A model generated the notes under the pieces. The model made no database searches. It was not told the origin of the DNA and saw nothing but the letters and a program-made list of their open reading frames with translations. A stretch of 64,000 nt of DNA, from positions 431,825-495,824 of the forward strand of contig NZ_JAOCAH010000002.1 in NCBI RefSeq assembly GCF_029839275.1, read 5' to 3'. The stretch comes from Pseudomonas sp. GD03944. GTDB lineage: Bacteria > Pseudomonadota > Gammaproteobacteria > Pseudomonadales > Pseudomonadaceae. This document shows, in pieces, positions 34,471-43,036 of this stretch (the stretch's first letter is position 1; each line of letters starts with the position of its first letter). A program made the position numbers and the translations under genes.

Positions 34471-34890
34471 ATGTCGCTCTCTCCCAGTGCCTGCGCGCTG
34501 CTCGGCTTGGTCGCCTGGACCTTGCTGTTGCTGGTCCTGCTCCTCAACCAGCGCGGCCTGCTGGTGCTCAGCGGCAAGCTCGCGATCAACGGCTTCGCCC
34601 CGGACGGCAGCAATATGCCCGGCGGTTTCGGCCTGCGCGTGGTCCGCGCCCACGCCAACTGCGTGGAAAACCTGCCGCTGTTCGCCGCCGTGCTGCTGTA
34701 CGCCATGGTGGTCGACCAGACGCTGGTCACCGACCCGCTGGCGCCGGTGCTGCTCGGCGCGCGGATCTTCCAGTCGGTGATGCACCTGATCAGCACCAGC
34801 CCGCTGTTCGTCTGGCTGCGCTTCACCGCCTTCCTGGTGCAACTGGTGATCCTCGCCTGGTGGCTGCTGCGCCTGGGCGGGTTGCTGTAA
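34471..34890 (+). CDS. MAPEG-family membrane protein
   Basis: A 139-residue protein with four hydrophobic helices (LLGLVAWTLLLLVLLLNQ, FAAVLLYAMVVDQTLV, a middle helix with LGARIFQSVMHLISTSP, and LVQLVILAWWLLRLGG). The conserved RAHANCVENLPLFA is the MAPEG signature (membrane-associated eicosanoid/glutathione metabolism). Bacterial members are poorly known; glutathione-linked detoxification is possible. AAGGAG precedes the ATG and a hairpin terminator follows. Confidence 0.87.
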   Translation: MSLSPSACALLGLVAWTLLLLVLLLNQRGLLVLSGKLAINGFAPDGSNMPGGFGLRVVRAHANCVENLPLFAAVLLYAMVVDQTLVTDPLAPVLLGARIFQSVMHLISTSPLFVWLRFTAFLVQLVILAWWLLRLGGLL

Positions 34891-34900
34891 CGCAGGCAAC

Positions 34901-34927
34901 AAAAAAGGAGGCCTCTCGGCCTCCTTT
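34901..34927 (+). terminator. Terminator after the MAPEG gene
   Basis: Stem GGAGGCC (34907-34913), loop TCTC, GGCCTCC (34918-34924), then TTT. Six A before the stem make it work in the opposite direction as well. Confidence 0.75.
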
Positions 34928-35123
34928 CGGGAATGTGTCCTGTGCTGGCAATGATGTCGCCGCTTTCGTCGCCCGCCTGGTTGGGCAGTGCGGACTCGGA
35001 TGCCATGACGACCCTGTAGGACCGCTGGCGCCTGCTCGCCTGATTGGGTGAGCCGGTTGGACGTGTCGTCCGAGCCGTGAAACTGAGGTAAAGCTTACGC
35101 CTGCCCGCGCGACGAAAGATTGC

Positions 35124-35191
35124 GAAAATTGCTCACAGACACACCTATTGCGCAATTTTCTGTCTTTCAGTAAAACTATTCGGCAATTATC
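35124..35191 (+). promoter_or_regulatory. Repeated AT-rich boxes upstream of the Lrp-family gene
   Basis: GAAAATTGC (35124-35132) is the reverse complement of GCAATTTTC (35152-35160), and GCAATTATC follows at 35183-35191. Spacing is about 28-31 bp, near three helical turns, as expected for an Lrp-type octamer wrapping its own promoter. Confidence 0.45.
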
Positions 35192-35209
35192 TAAAACAAA
35201 AAGCCGAAC

Positions 35210-35689
35210 ATGAACAAACTCGACCGATACGACCTGAACATTCTTGCCGAATTGCAGCGCGACGCGACCCTGTCCAACCAGGACCTGGCCGAGCGCATCG
35301 GCCTGTCGCCCTCCCCCTGCTCGCGCCGGGTCAAGCAACTGGAAGACGACGGCTACATCCTGGGCCAGGTGGCGCTGCTGGACCGCAAGAAGCTGGGCCT
35401 GAGCCTGACCGCCTACGTGTTGATCGGCATGGACCGGCACACGCCGGAGCGCTTCGAGCATTTCCAGGAAGTGATCCGCAAATGCCCCGAGGTGCTCGAA
35501 TGCTCGCTGGTCACCGGCATGGACGCGGACTACCAGCTCAAGGTGGTGGTGCCGGACATGGACCATTACCAGAAGCTGCTGCTCGGCACCCTGACCCGCA
35601 TCGATGGCGTGTCCAGCGTGCGCTCCAGCTTCGTCCTGCAGCAGGTGCTGTCCAGCACCCAGTTGCCGCTGCAGCACCTGCGCAGTTGA
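35210..35689 (+). CDS. Lrp/AsnC-family transcriptional regulator
   Basis: A 159-residue feast/famine regulator. The N-terminal helix-turn-helix (LDRYDLNILAELQRDATLSNQDLAERIGLSPSPCSRRVKQLEDDGYI) and the C-terminal RAM domain (about 65-150; EVLECSLVTGMDADYQLKVVVPD) are complete. It probably binds an amino acid. No catabolic gene is adjacent to indicate its target. AT-rich repeats upstream suggest autoregulation. Confidence 0.9.
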   Translation: MNKLDRYDLNILAELQRDATLSNQDLAERIGLSPSPCSRRVKQLEDDGYILGQVALLDRKKLGLSLTAYVLIGMDRHTPERFEHFQEVIRKCPEVLECSLVTGMDADYQLKVVVPDMDHYQKLLLGTLTRIDGVSSVRSSFVLQQVLSSTQLPLQHLRS

Positions 35690-35711
35690 TCCGCCTGCGA
35701 CCTCCTGGTCG

Positions 35712-35739
35712 CTGACATTGTCGCCAGCAGGCGTATAAT
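35712..35739 (+). promoter_or_regulatory. Sigma-70 promoter of the DUF2788 gene
   Basis: CTGACA (35712-35717), 16-bp spacer, TATAAT (35734-35739). It leaves a 5' leader of roughly 115 nt before the DUF2788 start. Confidence 0.6.
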
Positions 35740-35861
35740 CGCCTGCATTCCGCTGTGCCCCGCGTTGCCTGCCATAAGCGCTTTCGCGCAATCCACAAGA
35801 ACGCTCGCCCCGCCCCTGCGTCCTCTGGCGCACAGCCTGTTGTCAGTCAATCGAGGTCACG

Positions 35862-36065
35862 ATGGATCCGAAAGTATTCGAAGAGTTGATGATGACCGCG
35901 CTGGTCGGCGGCCTGGTGCTGTTCATGGCGTTCATCGTCTGGGACCTGGCGAAGAAGTCCAAGGCCGGCCGTTTCGGCACCATGATCCTGTTCCTCGCCC
36001 TGGGCCTGGGCGTGCTGGGCTTCATCATCAAGACCTTCGTCATCGCCGGTCTCGAAGGCGTCTGA
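35862..36065 (+). CDS. DUF2788 small membrane protein
   Basis: A 67-residue protein with two hydrophobic helices (ALVGGLVLFMAFIVWDLA and GTMILFLALGLGVLGFIIKTFVI) joined by a basic loop (KKSKAGR). This is the DUF2788 family of proteobacteria, function unknown. It has a near-consensus promoter and GAGGT before the ATG. Confidence 0.85.
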   Translation: MDPKVFEELMMTALVGGLVLFMAFIVWDLAKKSKAGRFGTMILFLALGLGVLGFIIKTFVIAGLEGV

Positions 36066-36083
36066 CCCGCTTCGGCGCGCCGC

Positions 36084-36713
36084 CTACAGGCGCGCCTCGA
36101 CCTCACGCCACTCGCCGGGCTGCAAGCCGTCCAGGGCCCAGGGCCCGATGCGCACCCGCACCAGACGCAGGGTCGGCAGGCCCACCGCCGCCGTCATGCG
36201 CCGCACCTGACGGTTACGTCCTTCACGGATGACCAGCTCCAGCCAGGACGTCGGCACGCTCTTGCGAAACCGCACCGGCGGGTTGCGCGGCCACAGCGAC
36301 GGCTCGTCGAGCCGCCGCGCCTCGGCCGGCAGGGTCGGCCCGTCGTTCAGTTCCACCCCTTCACGCAGACGCTGCAACTGCGCCTCGTCCGGCTCGCCCT
36401 CGACCTGCACCCAATAGGTTTTCGCCAGCTTGTGCCGCGGATCGGCGATGCGCGCCTGCAGGCCGCCGTCGTTAGTGAGCAGCAACAGGCCCTCGCTGTC
36501 GCGGTCCAGGCGGCCGGCCGGGTAGACGCCCGGCACAGTCACGAAGTCCTTGAGCGTGGCCCGCCCCTGGTCGTCGTTGAACTGGGTCAGCACGTCGAAC
36601 GGCTTGTTCAGCACCAGCAGGCGCGGCGTGGCGGGTGGGGCCTTGGCCACACGGCGAGGCGCCGGCTTGCCGGCCGGGCGTGAAGGAGGTGGGGTACGGG
36701 TAGAGCGTGACAT
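36084..36713 (-). CDS. rluE: 23S rRNA pseudouridine synthase, RsuA/RluE type
   Basis: A 209-residue pseudouridine synthase. The catalytic motif [17 protein letters not shown] has the essential Asp. Other family segments are [25 protein letters not shown] and [27 protein letters not shown]. There is no S4 RNA-binding domain; instead a basic, proline-rich N-terminus, as in RluE, which modifies U2457 of 23S rRNA. ATG 36713 is the most likely start. Confidence 0.88.
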   Translation of the reverse strand: MSRSTRTPPPSRPAGKPAPRRVAKAPPATPRLLVLNKPFDVLTQFNDDQGRATLKDFVTVPGVYPAGRLDRDSEGLLLLTNDGGLQARIADPRHKLAKTYWVQVEGEPDEAQLQRLREGVELNDGPTLPAEARRLDEPSLWPRNPPVRFRKSVPTSWLELVIREGRNRQVRRMTAAVGLPTLRLVRVRIGPWALDGLQPGEWREVEARL

Positions 36714-36853
36714 CGGGCATCCGGGTGCGGCGTGACAAGGGCGCAGTGTAACCGAGGCCATGCCCGTCCCATCACCCACCTTTATCGAGGGTTCGCCCCG
36801 CGTGCCGGGCGTCTATGCTGCGTCGATCATGTGTCTGCCAGGAGGAATGCCCC

Positions 36854-37888
36854 ATGAGCACAACCGCACCGGAATCCACCCTGTTCACCGGCTGGGCCGC
36901 CAACGCCCCGGGCGAAGCCCTGGTACCCCACCGTTTCGACCCAGGCCCCCTGGGCGCCGAAGAGGTGGAAGTGGCGGTGGAGTACTGCGGCATCTGCCAT
37001 TCGGACCAGTCGATGATCGACAACGAATGGGGCAACGCCCGTTATCCCTTCATCCCCGGCCACGAAGTGGTGGGCCGCGTGGTGCGCCTCGGTGAGCAGG
37101 CGCGCGGGCTGAAGGTCGGCCAGCGGGTCGGCATCGGCTGGAACAAGGGCAGTTGCATGCACTGCCAGGCCTGCATGGAAGGCTCGCACCAGCTGTGCGG
37201 CTCGGTGAAACCCACCATCGTGGGCGGCAACGGCGGCTTCGCCGACCGCCTGCGGGCACACTGGGCCTGGACCATCCCGCTGCCGGACAGCCTCGACCCG
37301 AGCCTCGCCGGCCCGCTGTTCTGCGGCGGCTCGACGGTGTTCAGCCCGCTGCTGGAACTGGACGTGAAGCCCACCGACCGGGTGGGCGTGGTGGGCATCG
37401 GCGGCCTCGGGCACCTGGCCCTGCGGTTTCTCAATGCCTGGGGCTGCGAAGTGACCGCCTTCACCTCGTCGCTGAGCAAACAGGAAGAAGCCAGGCGCCT
37501 CGGCGCCCACAAGGTGGCCGCCTCGAACGACAAGGCTGCGCTCAAGGCCATGGCCGGCAGCCTGGATTTCCTCCTGGTGACCGCCAGTGCCGACCTCGAC
37601 TGGGCCGCCCTGATCGGCACCCTGGGCGGCAAGGGCCGCCTGCATTTCGTCGGCATCGTGCCCAGCGCCATCCCGGTGCACGTGTTCAACCTGATCCCGC
37701 GCCAGCGCAGCCTGTCCGGTTCCCCCGTCGGCTCGCCGGCGCACATGGCGACCATGCTGGAGTTCTGCGCGCGTCATCAGATCCTGCCCCAGGTGGAGCA
37801 TTTCCCCATGAGCCGGGTCAACGATGCCATCACCCACCTGCGCGCCGGCAAGGCCCGCTACCGGATCGTGCTGGACGCCAGCTGCTAG
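36854..37888 (+). CDS. Zinc-dependent NAD(P)-alcohol dehydrogenase (YahK/CAD-like)
   Basis: A 344-residue medium-chain dehydrogenase/reductase. Catalytic zinc ligands lie in YCGICHSD and GHEVVGRV; structural zinc cysteines in CMHCQACMEGSHQLC; the Rossmann motif is GIGGLGHLALRF at about residue 180. It resembles the cinnamyl-alcohol/YahK group of NADPH-dependent aldehyde reductases. AGGAGGA precedes ATG 36854. It shares its stop codon bases (CTAG) with the convergent membrane protein gene. Confidence 0.9.
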   Translation: MSTTAPESTLFTGWAANAPGEALVPHRFDPGPLGAEEVEVAVEYCGICHSDQSMIDNEWGNARYPFIPGHEVVGRVVRLGEQARGLKVGQRVGIGWNKGSCMHCQACMEGSHQLCGSVKPTIVGGNGGFADRLRAHWAWTIPLPDSLDPSLAGPLFCGGSTVFSPLLELDVKPTDRVGVVGIGGLGHLALRFLNAWGCEVTAFTSSLSKQEEARRLGAHKVAASNDKAALKAMAGSLDFLLVTASADLDWAALIGTLGGKGRLHFVGIVPSAIPVHVFNLIPRQRSLSGSPVGSPAHMATMLEFCARHQILPQVEHFPMSRVNDAITHLRAGKARYRIVLDASC

Positions 37889-38691
37889 GCGCTCACCAGC
37901 GTCGCCGCGGTTGGCCGCGTCCAGCGCAAGCGGCGTGAGACCAGCACTTCGGCGGCGATGAACGCCAGCAACAGGCCCACCTGGACGAACAGGGCGATAT
38001 ACAGGGGCTTGAAGATCCACTGGACCTGTTTTCGCAGCAGGTCCAGCAGGAAGTCCGCGTGGAACAGTTGCTCGACGCGGGCGTCCAGCGCCTGGCCCAG
38101 CACCTGCTTGTCCAGGCTGGTGTAATAAGCGACCTCCCCCACCACGCGCTCACCCACCAGTTGGCCGATCAGGCTGGCGCGCAGCCGGTCGTACAGGTTC
38201 AGCGAGACACGCTCGAACAGCGACGCCTCCTCCAGCTGCTGCGCTTCGTCCTGGCGCATCTCGCGCAGGTAATCCAGCGCCACCTGGCCAAGCACCTGCT
38301 GCACGGTCTTGTGCTGCAGCTCGTCCAGCAGCGCGGTCTGGTCCTGTTCGGCCAGGTAGGCGTCGAAACTCACCCGCACGCTGTCGGCCATCTCCTGCAC
38401 CAGCGGCGCGTAGCTGTTCATGTGGCGATAGATCTGCTGCTGGGTGCCATACAGGCTGCCGGCCTGGAACCCGAGGAGGCCGCCGGCCATCGGCAACAGC
38501 AGAAAATAGAGCTTCAACACACCGTGGTGCCAGCGGTTGCGCCGCGCCAGCCAACCCCGCCGTTGCAGCAGGATCGCCAGGATCAACCCGATCAGCGTGA
38601 AGATAACGGTCCCCGCACTGGCGTACAGAAACAGCATGAAGGTGTTGAACGGCTCCCAGAGCCGGAGAAGCAGTATCTGAGCATGATCCAT
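37885..38691 (-). CDS. Uncharacterised inner-membrane protein
   Basis: A 268-residue protein with two N-terminal helices (FMLFLYASAGTVIFTLIGLILAILL and LKLYFLLLPMAGGLLGFQAG), a long helical, glutamine-rich middle part (about 80-215) with coiled-coil character, and a C-terminal helix (PLYIALFVQVGLLLAFIAAEVLV). I do not recognise a family. The long extramembrane part suggests a periplasmic domain. It overlaps the dehydrogenase stop codon. Confidence 0.75.
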   Translation of the reverse strand: MDHAQILLLRLWEPFNTFMLFLYASAGTVIFTLIGLILAILLQRRGWLARRNRWHHGVLKLYFLLLPMAGGLLGFQAGSLYGTQQQIYRHMNSYAPLVQEMADSVRVSFDAYLAEQDQTALLDELQHKTVQQVLGQVALDYLREMRQDEAQQLEEASLFERVSLNLYDRLRASLIGQLVGERVVGEVAYYTSLDKQVLGQALDARVEQLFHADFLLDLLRKQVQWIFKPLYIALFVQVGLLLAFIAAEVLVSRRLRWTRPTAATLVSA

Positions 38692-38824
38692 TGCAAAGGC
38701 CTTCGATCGTCCATGAAACCGCGAATGTTACACCGCCCGATCGCCCGGTTCGGCGACAGCGGGCCGGCCTTGTGCACCAGCACACACCCTGCGCGCCTCG
38801 GCACGGCGTGCCGGTTGCTGACAA

Positions 38825-38856
38825 GCCCGCAGCACACCGGCACACTGCGGGCCTTT
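38825..38856 (+). terminator. Hairpin upstream of a GNAT gene
   Basis: GCCCGCAG (38825-38832) pairs with CTGCGGGC (38845-38852) across a 12-nt loop and is followed by CTTT. It lies directly before the ribosome binding site of the GNAT gene and might be a weak terminator or affect translation. Confidence 0.35.
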
Positions 38857-38873
38857 CCCAGGGAAGGTCCGCC

Positions 38874-39335
38874 ATGCCCCCTCGTATCGACACCCCGACG
38901 CCCCTCGATTTCCCCCGCATGCTCGACGTCTGGGAGGCCGCCGTACGGGCCACCCATGACTTTCTGCCGGAGAGCGACATCGAACTGATCCGCCCGCTAC
39001 TGAGCAGCCAGTACTTCCCCAACCTGGCGCTGACCTGCGTGCGTGACGCCAGCGGCCAGGTCGTCGGTTTTCTCGGCGGTGCCGAAGGCAAGGTGGAAAT
39101 GCTCTTCGTCGATCCCGCCGCCCACGGCCAGGGCATCGGTCGCGCCCTGCTGCACCACGCCATCGAGCAGGACGGCGCGCACCAGGTGGATGTCAACGAA
39201 CAGAACCCGAAGGCCCTGGGCTTCTACCTCAGCCAGGGCTTCGTGGTGGAAAGCCGCTCACCGCTGGACGGCGGCGGCCGGCCCTACCCCATCCTGCACC
39301 TGCGCCTCGACCCCGCCGTGCAACGCGCTACCTGA
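38874..39335 (+). CDS. GNAT acetyltransferase (YjaB-like)
   Basis: A 153-residue acetyltransferase. The start (LDFPRMLDVWEAAVRATHDFL) and the acetyl-CoA loop VEMLFVDPAAHGQGIGRALLHHAI fit the YjaB type, as does NEQNPKALGFYLSQGF. The substrate is unknown. GGGAAGG lies a few bases before ATG 38874; the longer upstream frame is a shadow. Confidence 0.87.
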   Translation: MPPRIDTPTPLDFPRMLDVWEAAVRATHDFLPESDIELIRPLLSSQYFPNLALTCVRDASGQVVGFLGGAEGKVEMLFVDPAAHGQGIGRALLHHAIEQDGAHQVDVNEQNPKALGFYLSQGFVVESRSPLDGGGRPYPILHLRLDPAVQRAT

Positions 39336-39398
39336 CCTGATGCCTCATAGAAACGGCGGCGGCATGACCGCGCCGAACGGTGGCAACGGTCAGCGTGC

Positions 39399-40460
39399 TC
39401 ATGACATCGCCCCGCTCAGCGGCCAGGCGGGCTGCTGCTGGGTGATGCAATGCACCCCGCCACCACCGTGGGCCAACTGGTTGATCCGAACCGGCACTAC
39501 TTCACGGCCGGGAAAGGCCATGCGCAGTGTCGTCACCGCCTCCTGATCGGCGGCAATCCCGTAGGCCGGCATGATGATCGCGCCGTTGCAGATGTAGAAG
39601 TTGGTGTAAGACGCGCAGAACACCTCGACCTCGGTGTCCACGGCATCAGTCGCGTCGAACAGCTCGAGCAGCTCGAACTGACGGCCACGGGCATCAGTGG
39701 CCAACTCGAGGGCACGGCGGTTCTCGCGCACCACCTCGGCATACACTGAGCCGTGGTCATGGGTCGCGTCCACCAACAAGGCACCGGGCCTGGCAAAGGC
39801 ACACACGCCGTCGACATGGCCGTCAGTCACATCGCCCGTCACGTACTGCGGATCACCTGGCAGCCAGATGGTTTTCTTCACGCCCAGCAGGCGGGCAAAG
39901 ACTTCCTCCATCTCGGCCTTGTTCATCCCCGGGTTGCGGTTGGGGTTGAGCAGCACCGACTCGGTGGTGATCAGGGTGCCCTCGCCATCCACATGAATCG
40001 CCCCGCCCTCGTTGCAGAGCGGCGTGCCGAAGCACTCCATACCCAAGCCGTTGAGAATGCGCCGAGCCAGCCCCTCGTCCTGGTCATGTTCGGATTTGCC
40101 ACCCCAGGCATTGAAGCGCCAACTGACGCCCGCCAGGCCATACCGAGGGTGACAAACGAAGCTCGGTCCGGAGTCGCGGCACCAGCTGTCGTTGACCGGC
40201 AGCTCGACCAGTTCGATGTGCGGGGCGCACAGCGCACGGGCACGCGGCACCGCCGACGGGTCGACCACCATCTTCACCGGTTCGAAGCGGGCGATGGCGT
40301 TGGCCACCCGGGCGAAGTCGACCTGTACCTCAGCCAGGGTTACGCCCCAACCGAACTCCCACAGCTCCCGGTTATGCGGCCAGACCATCCAGGTGGCGGC
40401 ATGGGGTCCCCACTCGGCGGGCATGAACCACGCGTTTTCTGCGACTGAACTCTGCTGCAT
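39399..40460 (-). CDS. aguA: Agmatine deiminase-family enzyme
   Basis: A 353-residue member of the agmatine deiminase/porphyromonas-type PAD family, which hydrolyses agmatine to N-carbamoylputrescine. Catalytic residues are visible: Cys338 in GGVHCITQQQP, His215 and Asp217 in GHVDG. Substrate-binding segments include NDSWCRDSGPSF (usually NDAW-RD-GP-F) and GGAIHVDGEGTLITTESVLLNPNRNP. No aguB follows, so another guanidine compound is possible. The ATG at 40460 is chosen over a 30-residue shadow extension. It is divergent from a LysR gene, its likely regulator. Confidence 0.82.
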   Translation of the reverse strand: MQQSSVAENAWFMPAEWGPHAATWMVWPHNRELWEFGWGVTLAEVQVDFARVANAIARFEPVKMVVDPSAVPRARALCAPHIELVELPVNDSWCRDSGPSFVCHPRYGLAGVSWRFNAWGGKSEHDQDEGLARRILNGLGMECFGTPLCNEGGAIHVDGEGTLITTESVLLNPNRNPGMNKAEMEEVFARLLGVKKTIWLPGDPQYVTGDVTDGHVDGVCAFARPGALLVDATHDHGSVYAEVVRENRRALELATDARGRQFELLELFDATDAVDTEVEVFCASYTNFYICNGAIIMPAYGIAADQEAVTTLRMAFPGREVVPVRINQLAHGGGGVHCITQQQPAWPLSGAMS

Positions 40461-40593
40461 ACAAGCACCTTCAATTGAATATTTTTTATCAATTAAAACC
40501 GCGAATGCGGTAATGGCTTGCATGCTAAGCCTGTAAAAATGCGGCAACAAACGATAGATTTTGCAGGCATTCGATTAGACAAACTTATCAATC
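40461..40593. promoter_or_regulatory. Divergent promoter region, agmatine deiminase-like / LysR
   Basis: This 133-bp AT-rich stretch contains the palindrome TTCAATTGAA (40470-40479) and two TTATCAAT copies (one just after it, one near the LysR start at about 40585). It probably holds both promoters and the LysR binding site. Confidence 0.5.
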
Positions 40594-41460
40594 ATGCTCA
40601 AACACTGGCCCCCGCTAAACGCCCTGCGCGGCTTCGAAGCCGCCGCTCGCCTCGGCAGCTTTCACAAAGCCGCCGAAGAGCTGCACCTTACCCAGTCTGC
40701 CATCAGCCAACAGATTCGCAGCCTGGAAGGCTTTCTCGAACAGCCGCTGTTCCACCGCAGCGGCCGTAGCGTCAGCCTGACCGATGCAGGGCATGACCTG
40801 CTCAGCACCACACAGTCACTGTTGCAGCAACTGGCCGTGGGGATTCGTCGCCTGGAGCAGTACCGCAAACCCAACCAGCTGGTGGTCAATACCACCCCCG
40901 CATTCGCTCGCCATTGGCTGGTGCCGCGCCTGGGCGAGTTCCACCGCCTGCATCCGGAGATCGATCTGTGGCTGTTCACCACGGACGAAATGCCTGACAT
41001 GGCGACCCAGACCGTCGACGTGGCTGTGCGCGACGACCTCTCGGCACAGGCCGAATGCAGCTTTCGCATCCTGCTGGAAGATCGCCTCTATCCAGCCGCC
41101 CACCCCAGCCTGATGACGCAACAGCCAGACGAACGCTGCACCTTGCACGGTGAGCGCGAAATGGACTGGAGCCACTGGGCGATACAGGGGGGAGCGGATG
41201 TGGGTCAGCAGAGCCACGGACTGAACTTCTCAGACCCCGGCCAACTGCTGGATGCGGCCAGCCAGGGATTGGGAATTGCCTTGGTCAGCCAATTGCTGGC
41301 TGACCAGGCGCGGCGCAATGGCGTGCTGCAACCACTGGTGGAACAGCGCGTACGCGGTCCCAACTGGGCCTGGCTGATACACCGCGACAGCGAAAGCGAC
41401 CCGCTGACCCGCAGTTTCTGCAACTGGCTGCAGACAGCTCTGGCTCGCGAGACACCTTAA
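40594..41460 (+). CDS. LysR-family transcriptional regulator (GcvA-like)
   Basis: A 288-residue regulator. The N-terminal helix-turn-helix (PPLNALRGFEAAARLGSFHKAAEELHLTQSAISQQIRSLE) and the effector-binding domain (about 90-285; ATQTVDVAVRDD, ASQGLGIALVSQ) fit the GcvA-like subgroup. Divergent placement suggests it controls the agmatine deiminase-like gene. Its stop overlaps the stop of convergent amn in the sequence TTAA. Confidence 0.89.
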   Translation: MLKHWPPLNALRGFEAAARLGSFHKAAEELHLTQSAISQQIRSLEGFLEQPLFHRSGRSVSLTDAGHDLLSTTQSLLQQLAVGIRRLEQYRKPNQLVVNTTPAFARHWLVPRLGEFHRLHPEIDLWLFTTDEMPDMATQTVDVAVRDDLSAQAECSFRILLEDRLYPAAHPSLMTQQPDERCTLHGEREMDWSHWAIQGGADVGQQSHGLNFSDPGQLLDAASQGLGIALVSQLLADQARRNGVLQPLVEQRVRGPNWAWLIHRDSESDPLTRSFCNWLQTALARETP

Positions 41461-42935
41461 CGGAACGGCGGCTCGTCGAAGCTGCGCAGCTTGCGCGAGT
41501 GCAGCGAGTTGAGCTGGCTGCGCATCAGTTCCAGGGCGGCGATGCCGATGTGCAGGTGCTGGGTCACGGCGCGCTCGTAGAAGGCACCGGCGGCGCCGGG
41601 CAGCTTGATCTCGCTGTGCAGCGGCTTGTCCGACACGCACAGCAGCGTGCCGTACGGCACCCGCAGTCGGTAGCCCTGAGCGGCGATGGTGCCGCTTTCC
41701 ATGTCCACCGCCACGGCACGCGACAGGTTGATCAAGGGGCGCTCCTGGGCCCAGCGCAGCTCCCAGTTACGGTCGTCGTAGGTCAGCACGGTGCCGGTGC
41801 GCAGGCGCTTCTTCAGCTCGTCGCCCTGCTCGCCGGTGACCAGCTTGGCCGCCTCCTGCAGCGCCTGCTGCACCTCGGCCAGAGCCGGCAGCGGAATGTG
41901 CGGCGGCAGCACGCGGTCGAGGATGCCGTCGCGGCGCATGTAGGCGTGGGCCAGCACGTAGTCGCCGATGGTCTGCGACTGACGCAGGCCGCCGCAGTGG
42001 CCGATCATCAGCCAGCAGTGCGGGCGCAGCACGGCCAGGTGGTCGGTGATGTTCTTGGCGTTGGACGGGCCGACGCCAATGTTGACCAGGGTGATGCCGT
42101 GACCGTCCTCGGCCTGCAGGTGGTAGGCCGGCATCTGGTAGCGGTGCCAGACCACGTTTTCGATGATCGCCTGCATCTCGCCCTCGGCCATGCCGCGTTC
42201 GACCACCACGTTGCCCGGCAGCACCATGCGGGTGAACCGCGAGTCGCCCACCAGCATGTCCAGGCCATGGCGGATGAACTGGTCGACGTAGCGGTGGTAG
42301 TTGGTCAGCAGGATCCATGGCTGCACATGGCGCCAGTCGCTGCCGGTGTAGTGCACCAGGCGGCGCAGGGAGAAATCCACCCGGGCGGCGTCGAACAGCG
42401 CCAGGGGCAGCGGATCGGTGTTTTCCCAGTCATACAGGCCATCGGCCGTGCCATCGGTGGCGGCGGACAGGTCGGTGCTGGGGAACACCCGCGCCAGTTC
42501 GGCGGCGGTAACGCCGGAGCCGGCCAGCTCATCGCCCTGCTCGACCACGTAGGGGTAGGGAATGTTCTGCTGGCTCATGCCGACTTCGACCCGCACGGTG
42601 AAGTCGCTCATCAGCGGTCGCAGCTGTTCCAGCAGGTATTTGCGGAAGGCCGCCGGCTGGGTGACGGTGACGCTGTAGGTGCCCGGCACCTGCACTTTGG
42701 CGTAGGCGCGCACGGTGGTCGGCACCTCGCCCTGGCACAGGTAGGTCAGGCGCAATTCGGGGTAGCGGAACTGGCATTGCTGCTGCGCGTCGGGGCGGAT
42801 GCGCTCCTTGAGGTAACGCTTGAGCGCCCGGCTGAGGCCCTGGGTCGCTTGCTGGTGCAGCGCGGCCAGACGGTCGACCGCCTCTTCCGCACTGTTGGCA
42901 ACGATGAAGTCTTCGGAACAAGTCACGGCGTGCAT
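41457..42935 (-). CDS. amn: AMP nucleosidase
   Basis: A 492-residue enzyme that splits AMP into adenine and ribose 5-phosphate. The N-terminal AMP nucleosidase domain (about 1-180) and the C-terminal nucleoside-phosphorylase fold (about 250-480; ITLVNIGVGPSNAKNITDHLAVLRPHCWLMIGHCGGL; VAVDMESGTIAAQGYRLRVPYGTLLCVSDKPLHSE) are complete, at a length close to E. coli Amn (484). ATG 42935 begins MHAVTCSEDF; the upstream extension is not conserved in character. Confidence 0.93.
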   Translation of the reverse strand: MHAVTCSEDFIVANSAEEAVDRLAALHQQATQGLSRALKRYLKERIRPDAQQQCQFRYPELRLTYLCQGEVPTTVRAYAKVQVPGTYSVTVTQPAAFRKYLLEQLRPLMSDFTVRVEVGMSQQNIPYPYVVEQGDELAGSGVTAAELARVFPSTDLSAATDGTADGLYDWENTDPLPLALFDAARVDFSLRRLVHYTGSDWRHVQPWILLTNYHRYVDQFIRHGLDMLVGDSRFTRMVLPGNVVVERGMAEGEMQAIIENVVWHRYQMPAYHLQAEDGHGITLVNIGVGPSNAKNITDHLAVLRPHCWLMIGHCGGLRQSQTIGDYVLAHAYMRRDGILDRVLPPHIPLPALAEVQQALQEAAKLVTGEQGDELKKRLRTGTVLTYDDRNWELRWAQERPLINLSRAVAVDMESGTIAAQGYRLRVPYGTLLCVSDKPLHSEIKLPGAAGAFYERAVTQHLHIGIAALELMRSQLNSLHSRKLRSFDEPPFR

Positions 42936-43036
42936 TCCTGGCTGGACGAACGCGCCTATCTTGCCTGTATCCGCCCGGCTTGGCATAGCCGCTCGTAAGG
43001 CCGCACCCACCCGGGGCGGATGGGCGCGGCCGACGA

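Larger units (their letters stand above)
34891..35209. other. 319-bp intergenic region: terminator and Lrp-gene promoter
   Basis: It begins with a hairpin terminator (34907-34927). The middle part (about 34930-35100) shows no convincing gene on either strand. The last 100 bp are AT-rich and hold repeated GCAATT-type boxes before the Lrp-family gene. Confidence 0.6.

Noticed and set aside
34125..35006. Minus-strand frame across the MAPEG gene and the gap before the Lrp gene
   Set aside because: It runs antisense through MAPEG and fieF and has no domain or ribosome binding site; judged a shadow.
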